A stretch of DNA of 60,904 bases. Origin: Chara braunii (lineage: Eukaryota; Streptophyta; Charophyceae; Charales; Characeae). Shown here in pieces: positions 53,255-60,904 of the stretch (position 1 is the stretch's first letter; each line of letters starts with the position of its first letter). The position numbers were made by a program, and so were the translations under genes. The stretch spans positions 3,335,102 to 3,396,005 of the forward strand of contig BFEA01000061.1 of the NCBI GenBank assembly GCA_003427395.1, read 5' to 3'. Under the pieces are notes generated by a model that searched no databases, had not been told where the DNA came from, and saw only the letters and a program-made list of their open reading frames with translations.

Positions 53255-54330
53255 GGAGATCCGCATGACACCCGTGCAGGGGCGATGCGCGAAGGTTCGG
53301 AATGGACCTGGTCGTAGGCCGGGCCGGGTACATTCCAAAGAGGGGACAGTATGGCCTCGAGTACTGAGTCGGGCGCAGGGTCGACGCAGAGAAGATTTTT
53401 GCATAGATGACGTGCACGAATCGAGACAAAAGGGGGGGCGCACCTCCCTGAACCCGGTCAGAGAGGCGGCCCAGGGCAGTGTGCTGCACTGTCGTGGCAT
53501 GGGCGGCACCAAGGCTGCTCTGGCACCGAAGGGCCGTTGAGTGTTGAGGCGGGGAGCCCTTCGGGATGTCCAAGGGTATCGGGGCAGCGCTGAGAAGATT
53601 GACTTGGCCCCCATGCGAGACTGACACATACGAGTGAGGGGGCAGAGGTTGGTGCGCGTCCGAACTAGTCCCCGAAAGGAGGCCGGCTGCGTGCAGAAGT
53701 AGTGAGGTAGGAAGGGGAGATTTTTCTTGGGAAGATCCGTTGCGTCGAGGAGATCTGCATGGCCCCTAAGTAGGAGGGGCATATGAGAAAGGTCCGGGAA
53801 TGAACCCGGACGCGAATCGGGAAAAAGGGGAGGGTTGATGATCGTGTCTTAGGGCCAGCAGCCCGGTTCGTCGGGTACGCCCGTATACTGTTGAGGGCAG
53901 ACCTACACATAAGTAGGGTAGCAGGAGGCGACAGGTAAAAGTCGAAGAGGTGAGTTCGTAGGGCCGGTCAAATTGCTGACGCGGCCGCGAGAGAGAATCC
54001 GAGGGATACAAAGGAGATCTGCGCAGCCAGCTGTGCAGAGGTGGTATAGCAAGGACTTAAGAAGGAACCCGGTCGTGAAAGCGGGTTAGGGGCGAGGTAT
54101 CCGATAAATTTGGAACGGTACGACATAGATTCGTATGGTCTCTGCGCGGGGGCGGTATGTGTGGATTATGGGAAGGAGGGGCAGGCCTGAACGCTGGTTG
54201 CCTCCGTAGTCCGTAGTACATGCCAGGAGTATTTGTCGGGATCCAGCCCCGAAAGAGGGCCAGATTCGTGCCCGATGGTGTGGGGAGGGGGGCACTACGG
54301 CTGCTCGAATCGCGGAGGGGCGTGGGGCGC
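53255..54330. repeat. Diverged hairpin-bearing repeats, ~265-490 bp spacing
   Basis: Blocks starting ggagatcygc occur near 53257, 53748 and 54015. Each is followed by a small hairpin with different stem sequence: GCAT...ATGC with inner CCC/GGG near 53263; CCCCT/AGGGG near 53763; and in later parts TCCGGG/CCCGGA near 53793 and AACCCG/CGGGTT near 54066. A further CAGCCCC/GGGcCaG hairpin is near 54244. Protein coding is unlikely. Confidence 0.4.
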
Positions 54331-56510
54331 CGCGGCAGCCGAGGTCCCACGGAACATCCGTCACAACCAAAACAGTACAGGGGGAGGGGCTGGTTGGTCC
54401 GCGCATGGCGCGGGCGTGTATAAAGTCGGGGTAGCGCTCCCGTTGTCGGTTTTTGGCTGTTGAAGCTCTCCAGGCTGAACCGCGCATTGTTTGAGTGTGG
54501 CAGACCGACCGTTCGCAGGGGGGGTTAAACTTGGTTGACGACTACACGAAGGAGGAGGAGATAGCGGATGGGGAAAACAGCAGGGAGGTGGATGAACCTG
54601 ACGCTCATTCGCGGCCGGGTGCTTTCGAAGTAGGAAATGGTGAAGGGAAGAGTGGCGCGAGTGGGCGGAAGCCGCACGCGTGATCCTGGATGGGGTCGGT
54701 CGGGAAGAGGAGCAGGGCGGGGTTCTTGACCGCTGTGGTTTGGTTGGCGGGCTCGAGTTTCACAGAAGATCAGTAGGTAGGGAGATTGGCAAGGGGACCT
54801 GTGCGCGGTGGCCATGGCAGAGGGTTGAAGGGAGGAGGAAGGAGGACATAGCTCTCGACTCAGGGTAGAATAGGGAGGGGTAGGAGGTGATCCCGGGGGT
54901 TTGGCCCCGAGCGAGTCGGATGGCAGACTCAGAATGAAGGATAGGGGAGAGTGAGGAGAGGTCGGAGAAGCTGAGGTAAGGATGCGGGAAGGAGCAGGTA
55001 CGGCCTGTTGCAGCGTAGACTCGGATAGGACAGGATGCTGTTTAGAGGTTCTAGCACGTAGCGAATCTGAATGTGCAGTCAGATCTGGGCGGCGATTAGC
55101 GTGGAAGGAGTTGGCGAAGGTAGAGGCTGTATGGCATTCAGGCGGGAGCTCATGTATTGAGGGCTGATCTCGGCGGTAGAATCATTCGACTTGCTCATCC
55201 TACCGGTGGAGTTGGCGTGAGGTCGACGACGCAGGCTGCAAGGTTGCCTGTTCACCGGTGCGCCGGGCATCTCCCTAGACCGGAGGGTTGCCCATCGTTC
55301 TCAGTATGCTGCTCGGAGCCAAATGGGGTAACCGGAGACGAAACTGCCATGCTGCAGACGGGGGCTTAAGGGGACGACTGTGCACAAGTTTGACATGCCA
55401 TGCGGGCTGGTGCTACTGGTGCGGCTCTCCTACAGCAAACTGCACAGCCTTGCTGGGTAGCCGGGTGATGCCTTGTTGGGCGCTTGTCACGCACCAGCTG
55501 GGTACGTGCTAGGCAGACTTGCACCGCCAAGAGCGCCAGGTCTTGCTGTAAGAACTGTTGTTGTGCGCCTTACTGCCTACCGCGACTCCAATCGTCTCAC
55601 GGGCACAGTTGGGATTGTGTTGAGTTGCTACGTTGTCTGGGCAGGGCTGTTGGAGGTCAGAGGGGAGGCTGAGCTTACCTGTGCAACAGTCGTTAGTTGG
55701 TAAGGCTTGCTGCAGCGGCACGACTGTTGCTGCAACTAGGGCCGCGGTGCCACCTGCAACTGCAGCCAAGTTAGGCGACCGTGAAGGAAATTATTGCTGC
55801 GAGTCAGAGAGACGTCAGAGAGTAGCTTGGATAGGTTGACTTTCGTACGTGACCAGGCTACTGCTGTAGTCCAGTGGAGTGATATTGCATTTCGAGTCGC
55901 TGCGATTTTTTGGGAGTCCATCAGGAGGACCTGTCTCAACAGTTTGACCGCATCTGACTGAGCTGCTGCGCCTCTGGCCATCATTGCGGGGCCCTCAGGC
56001 GCCAAAGACTTGAAGGCCCTCTCGTGTGAGTCTGATTTTACTCTTCTAACTGAGAGTCTTATCCCTTCTCCCTCTGTCCTTCTCCTTCCAAAGTCTGGTC
56101 CTTTGGCTTTGAGAGGAAGGCGGCAGGCGGATGTGTGGCCCGTAATCGCGCCAAGGCCTCTGTGGGAGGTTGGCCCCACCAATTGCGGGAGCTCTGCCGG
56201 GACTCAGGCGGAGCCCTGGAGGCAGGGAACTGAGAAGGTAATTCCTTGACTCCCTTTATAAACCCAACTATAACCCCTACCTGTACATCTCTCTATGTTT
56301 GACTGAGTGTATTGTGTGGATCCTGTATTTGGTTCTGAGTTTGACTTTCAGGACATAAGTCAAACTAAGGTAAAGGAATGTATGAGCAAGTCTCAGTTTT
56401 AGTTTATTGATTGCCTGAAAGCAAATTGTGAATAAAATGGGTTGCATCCGGGGGGGGAGGTTGGGAGGAAGGCAGCATTGTGTGCAGATTGACTAGGTCA
56501 TTAAGGTTGG
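54331..56510. other. No gene seen; GC-rich then mixed
   Basis: Short overlapping frames on both strands (for example 54495-54683, 55288-55512, 56010-56249) have no ATG of good context together with a domain. Words such as ctgctgc and gctgggtagccggg are frequent near 55330-55740. Near 56430-56460 there is a G-run. I see no gene. Confidence 0.4.
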
Positions 56511-56514
56511 GAGG

Positions 56515-57438
56515 TCCCCTTAAGTTTGGGGAAGCCCGACGCTTTGTTTATTTTTGGTTTGCATGGAGCCTCAGGCCGCTCTATAAGTTTAGGTAGCCTG
56601 AAACTCTGGAGGCTGGGATGTCCCCATAAGTTTGGGGAGACCTGGTGTTGGGAATCGCATAGAGGGTCAGGACACTCTATAAGTTTAGGTGTCCTGGATG
56701 CTCTGACCTGTGGGAGTTTGACTGTGAGTGACTTTTAGGGACCCAAGACGCTCTATAAGTTTAGGTACCTTGGATTGCCTCATTTTGTTTGGGGTTCTCT
56801 CAGCTTCTTTGGTTATGAACGAGGAGGTCTGAACCGCTCTATAAGCTTAGGTGGTTCAACCCTTCTCCTGTTTTGTCTTGAGGGAATAATTATGGCAGGG
56901 GACAGACCGCTCTATAAGTTTAGGTAGCCTACCCCACTGCCTCGCACAGATTGGACCAGAGAGAAACGAGCCTGGCTGACGATCAAACCGCTCTATAAGT
57001 TTAGGTGGTCTGACCCAATGCCTCGCACATGTTGGAACCCAATGGATATGACTTGGCTATATTGTATTATTATGCTATTAAGAACAGGCTAGTCAGACCG
57101 CTCTATAAGTTTAGGTAGCCTGACTATAGCTTATCACAATTGAAGGAAGTATAATTAAGAGATATGATTGAAGGTAAACGTGGGCAGACTGAGCAATGTT
57201 CTAAGTTGAGCGACTCAGCCTTATGTCCCTTCGAAGACTAAGTTCACAGAGGTATATATAAGTTGCCTATCTAAACAGTTAAGGGCGACTAGAGTGGTCT
57301 AGTCATACGCCCAAAGAAGAGAAAAGTGGTTGTGCCCTCTGTTTGTGTATACCTGGCCAAGTCAGAACGCTCTACAAGTTTAGGTATTCTGACTTTGGGC
57401 CTGACTAAGTTGGGTGCGCTCTGTAAGTTCAGGTGCCC
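56515..57438. repeat. Array of about twelve hairpins with a shared loop core and changing stems
   Basis: The core cgctctataagtttaggt or a close form occurs near 56515, 56577, 56621, 56676, 56749, 56836, 56908, 56990, 57099, 57199, 57368 and 57418. Stems around the core pair but differ in sequence. Examples are CAGGACAC/GTGTCCTG (56668-56675 with 56689-56696), TGAACC/GGTTCA (56830 with 56853), AGTCAG/CTGACT (57091 with 57120), AAGTCAGAA/TTCTGACTT (57359 with 57387) and TCCCC/GGGGA (56515 with 56528, and 56621 with 56634). The copy near 56908 pairs poorly. Spacing is irregular, 40-170 bp. No protein frame is conserved through it. Confidence 0.8.
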
Positions 57439-57599
57439 TGACCTATGCCTTATGTAAGTTGGGTATGAGGGGATAACTCACTGAAAGATCATGAACTATT
57501 GTTTGTTCAGATTGGCTTGGGGATTGTGAGAGTACTTACCTTTGTGGTTTAGCCTGCATGTGGCTGAGTGAGATTACTACTTGATCTGGGGTTCAGGTT

Positions 57600-57731
57600 G
57601 ACAGGTAGTTGCTTTAGAGGCTCGCCACGTGCTAAAGCGATAGGAGTTAGGTCAATTCCTGCATTTTCTGAGCTGACTTTATTTTACTTAGATCGATTCT
57701 TGCATTCTCTGAGGCTCGCTACTGTACTTGG
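57600..57731. repeat. Perfect 7-bp-stem hairpin and related short repeats
   Basis: gctttag (about 57611) pairs with ctaaagc (about 57632). The phrase tcaattcctgcattttctga near 57653 recurs as gattcttgcattctctga near 57694. It joins the two hairpin arrays. Confidence 0.5.
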
Positions 57732-58310
57732 ACCTGTATAAATTCTGGTAAGCTACTTTCTCTACGGGAAGCGCTGTCGAAATTTCTACAGATTCAAGGA
57801 GTTGGAAAAATTCTGACTTGTTAAAGTTCAGCTTGTCCTTTCGTCATATCTGACTTAGTAAAAATCTAGAAAGCCTCCTTTTCTAAAGGGAGTGCTGCCC
57901 AAATTTCTGCTAAATCAGGGAGTTAGACAAAATTGGCGTTGGGATGTCGGAGTTAGTCTCAGGGTCTAAACTTGGCTTTGTATAAATTTTGGGAGAGCAC
58001 TTTTCTAGAGGGAGTGCTGCCGAAATTTCTGCAAAACTAAGGAGTAGTTAAATCTTGTCTAAATTGGACTCAAGGTTGTTTTTGAGTTCGAATCTGACTT
58101 AGTATAAATCTGGAAAGTCCCCCTTTTTAGAGGGAATGCTGTCCGAATTTCTACTAATTCGGGGAGTTAGACAAAATTTGACTTTCCAGAGTTGGAGTTT
58201 ATTTATGCCTTCATATCTGAGCTGATATAAATTATAAAAAGGCACCTTTCCTACAGGAAGCGCTGCCGAAATTTTCTTGATGTGGGAAAGTTAGAATATA
58301 TTTTGACAAG
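57732..58310. repeat. Tandem array, ~115-124-bp unit, five diverged copies
   Basis: Units start near 57732, 57847, 57969, 58092 and 58216. The shared order is tataaat-tgg-aaag, a pyrimidine run followed by a purine run (for example agcacttttctagagggagtgct near 57992), gctgccgaaatttct and ggagttagacaaa. In every unit the pyrimidine and purine runs can pair, with different bases. It follows directly after the 56.5-57.4-kb hairpin array. Confidence 0.75.
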
Positions 58311-59260
58311 TGGCGATTCTGGCAATCCACCCTGAATAGGGGAGATTCAGCCAGGGTCTGCCTTTGCTTTCAGTGCTGCTTAAAGATAGACTTAGGCCTA
58401 GCTAGTTAGAAAGATTTTGGTGGGAATCTATCATGGAGTTGTATTCTCCATACACTTATGAGATTAGCTTGAGGGTTGACCTGTTTTATGGTACAGGTTT
58501 TCATTGGACTTCGATTCAGGATTCGGACTAGTATCAGCTTAATCCTACGAGGATCATCCTCTGTTATCACTGATAACAGGTCGGTTGCCGATTCGTCGGT
58601 CTTCGACCCAATCTCAACTCACCCTCCATACTCAACCTAAAAGGCTTTAGCCCTGGTGGTTTTACTGTTTGTTAAGGATTTCACCCGGACTTTTATTGAA
58701 TGGCCATTTAACAAAGGTACCGAGTATTTAATTGGGGTTGGTTGGACTGACAGTTGGGGCTTGCATGGCTAAAGCGAAGGGGTATGAGCATAGAGAATGG
58801 TTGGGGTTGACCCCGTGTAGTGCGTGTTTTGTCGCTTGATTCTTGATGTGGTTGCATGTATGTCCTGTGACTCGGATTTTGGATTTGGACTGCCTGCGAT
58901 TCCATATACATATACATGGTTGTGAGGAGTCCCACTGTGCCTGTGAGAAGTGATCGTCACGACTCTATCCCCCTCTGTATGTATGCGTGGATATACGTAC
59001 GATGAGTGCTCGAGAGGCCTGAGAGGCCATGTTAACAACCGCGTGAGAGTTGGGATTGAGGGGCAGGGAAGACCCCCCCCCTTCTGCCTATTTGCGTCTT
59101 GGGGCTTTCTTAGTCAGACGTTGATCCTGAGCCGGGATTCGAGGTCCTTGTCCAGGACATCCCAAACCCTAGGCCCTGAAGGGGAGGAGTTTCCCCTCGC
59201 ATAGAGCCTGTTTACTTTGGTCGGCGGGACACCCCACTTGAAAGGCGGAAATGTCGCAAG
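58311..59260. other. No gene seen; one strong small hairpin
   Basis: ctgttatc/gataacag with a 3-nt loop is at about 58561-58579. A minus-strand frame (58769-59038) shows no domain. Otherwise nothing recognised. Confidence 0.4.
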
Positions 59261-59266
59261 GGCCGA

Positions 59267-59345
59267 ACGACGTGTCCTTCAGCCATTCAATATCGTGAGG
59301 GGTAACCCCTCGCGACGTGTTCCTTCAACCATTCAATATCGCGAG
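59267..59345. repeat. 45-bp direct repeat pair
   Basis: cgacgtgtccttcagccatt, then caatatcgtgagg, is at about 59267 and recurs near 59312 with three or four changes. Between them ggggtaacccct can form a short hairpin. Confidence 0.7.
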
Positions 59346-59379
59346 GCCGGAGCCGCGGGTACCACGTATGATTGGCACC

Positions 59380-60120
59380 GGTGGTTGGCATAGGATTGGC
59401 CTGCGGCCGCGCGGTTTTATATCAGAGCCCTGCGCGCGACGTCTCGCCGCCCCAGCGTCTAAAGGTTATGGGATGCCGGTCTCGCGCGTGGGTGCAGCGA
59501 TTGGATTATTGCAGGCTGCCGGCACCAATCGTAAAAGGGGAGGGTACCCCAAGGTCACGATCCCCCTTCTAAAGCAAGGGGGGCCTTTGCCCTAGCCCCT
59601 CTTCTTGTTTTCGTATGTGCCTCGTCTGCTCGTCAGGGATTTTTATGGTTGGACGTTGTAGTCCGTGGCAGCCGTCAAAGTCAAACCCCTTGACTTTCGC
59701 TCAAGCCCCGGGAGGACTCACCCCTAGGGCCGCGAAAGACGACTACCACCAGAGGCATGAGCCTGTGTACCACCCACTCTGCATAAGGGTGCAGAAGAGG
59801 GTGTGTGGTCTTCAACCGCACATGGCGGTTGTCCAGCGTCGAGAGATTAACCCTCAAGGCGCGTGTCAGCCGACACTTGAGTGTCGAACGCGACCCTCGA
59901 GATTAACGAGGACCGTGTGAGTATGGGTACTACATGGTACGCCATCATTGCGACCGCTTGCATGCGCTTGTATTGCGAGTCGATATGAGTTAGCCCTGCG
60001 TCCACGCGATTTTTATATTAAGTTTCGCGTGCGACGCCTATTCGATCTCCGCATTGGGAAGTTATGGGACGGCTATCGAGGGACTAGGAGCGTTGTCGCG
60101 TAGTTTGTGTTGTGCCATGT
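59380..60120 (+). repeat. Two related promoter-like segments 597 bp apart
   Basis: Around 59415 the sequence gcgcggttttatatcagagc, then ctgcgcgcgacg and aggttatgggatg, resembles that around 60011: cgcgatttttatattaagtt, then tcgcgtgcgacg and agttatgggacgg. Both have a TATA-like core, and the first is preceded by attgg words. They may be two units of a tandem repeat or two diverged LTR parts. Confidence 0.45.
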
Positions 60121-60823
60121 TGTATGTGCGTGTGTGCATGCGTTCTATTTTTGGGTTCATAGAGTGGTGTGCGCGTAGTGTGTGGGATGCGTCCTAGTCG
60201 ACAGACTTCGAGACGCGCTTGGAACTTCAGCCCCCGAAGATGTCGGCTCACGTGCGGGACCGAAAGGCGTATTACCGCGCGTACCCCCTATTGTACAGCG
60301 ATCGAGAAACGCCCTCGGCTGGTCCACCTCTGCGATTGCAACCGATCAACTTTCGTATTGTGAGCTGGTAGCTCGGCGGGGATACGCCCACCGAAGGGAG
60401 GTGACAACTCCCGTAAGGTGGAGGTAAGTTGTGCCTCGCGTAGGCCCTATCCTGTCGTAGGGGCTCGCGAGAGGTATGGCTGGCGCACTCGGCCGGAGCG
60501 GCCTAAGGAAGCTCCATTTGCGTGTCCGTGTCGAGGTTGGTCCAACTCCTGCGTGACGCGGTCGAGAGGGTCCCGCACTGCCACGCGCGGCGCCGGACCG
60601 ATGCGCTCGACACCGCGATCAGTGAGGGTCGACTAACGAGCAAGTTTGGAAGGTGAGTGAGTGAGAGAGTTGAGCGATCTGACGAGCTGGTGCTGAGTAT
60701 GTGGGGTTGACGTGCGGGCCGCGACGGACCGAGGCGCATGGGCGAACCTTGCTTGCATATTTGGACTAAGCGGGGTATCAACTCTGTGTGGATGCGAGGC
60801 GACGGACTGCCCGCATCGGGAAT

Positions 60824-60826
<3 letters not shown>
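60121..60826. other. No gene seen
   Basis: GC-rich sequence with short overlapping frames and no domain. Confidence 0.4.

Positions 60827-60904
<78 letters not shown>
60827..60904. repeat. (GA)n microsatellite at the window end
   Basis: About 39 uninterrupted GA dinucleotides reach the last base. Such a tract often stops an assembly. Confidence 0.95.

Noticed and set aside
56515-57438. CRISPR array
   Set aside because: The repeats are short, their flanks covary as stems, spacers vary from 40 to 170 bp, and the window is clearly eukaryotic without cas genes.

Overview
This window looks like a transposon-dense stretch of a large nuclear genome, most probably from the plant lineage. The evidence is a GT-AG intron-like junction, APE-type LINEs whose C-terminal Cys/His motif and tail resemble plant L1 elements, a Ty3/gypsy element, tRNA-derived SINEs with target-site duplications, many MITE-sized foldback elements, microsatellites, and no bacterial operon structure. 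The protein style of the gypsy and LINE copies made me think of a charophyte alga, but that is a weak guess and the sequence does not prove it. The window contains a 750-base assembly gap (10306-11055), scattered single Ns, and ends in a (GA)n microsatellite, which suggests a scaffold end.

Layout. 1-4.3 kb: AT-rich filler, an old LTR-like segment with a CCAAT/TATA promoter, a copy of dispersed repeat R1 and an inverted-repeat element. 4.5-7.0 kb: the only credible intact host-like gene, a Ulp1/SENP-type (C48) cysteine protease with a long acidic N-terminal part built of 75-residue repeats, probably joined over a 250-bp intron. 7.2-10.3 kb: tandem repeat arrays (458-bp and 272-bp units) running to the gap. 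11-24.7 kb: R1 copies, a decayed LINE reverse transcriptase, a second LTR-like segment in reverse, MITEs, short retroposons and a segmental duplication. 24.9-33.9 kb: a decayed Ty3/gypsy retrotransposon (Gag zinc knuckle, protease, RT-RNase H, then a separate ORF coding a PHD finger fused to integrase, then accessory ORFs and a 3' LTR-like end). 35.3-36.2 kb: a tRNA-SINE, a giant palindrome and a 104-bp hairpin MITE. 36.4-41.3 kb: a nearly full-length LINE with a few disabling lesions. 41.5-50.7 kb: nested TIR elements, SINEs and R1 copies. 51.9-60.9 kb: another LTR-like segment, then about 8 kb of GC-rich and later AT-richer DNA with no recognisable protein gene but with several arrays of short hairpins.

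Two items stand out. First, the gypsy integrase ORF starts with a C4HC3 PHD finger and its own well-placed ATG after a pyrimidine tract; a chromatin-reading module there could guide integration, as chromodomains do in chromoviruses. Second, 56.5-57.4 kb holds about twelve short hairpins that share the loop core CTATAAGTTTAG while their stems change sequence in a compensated way, which suggests conserved RNA or DNA structure.

How the parts work together: most of the sequence is explained by successive insertions. SINEs sit inside TIR elements with clear target duplications, TIR elements sit inside the LINE 3' region, and R1 copies flank the gypsy element. Only the Ulp1-like protease has an intact catalytic domain free of stops. 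All retroelement reading frames carry stops or frameshifts and are likely unable to move by themselves.
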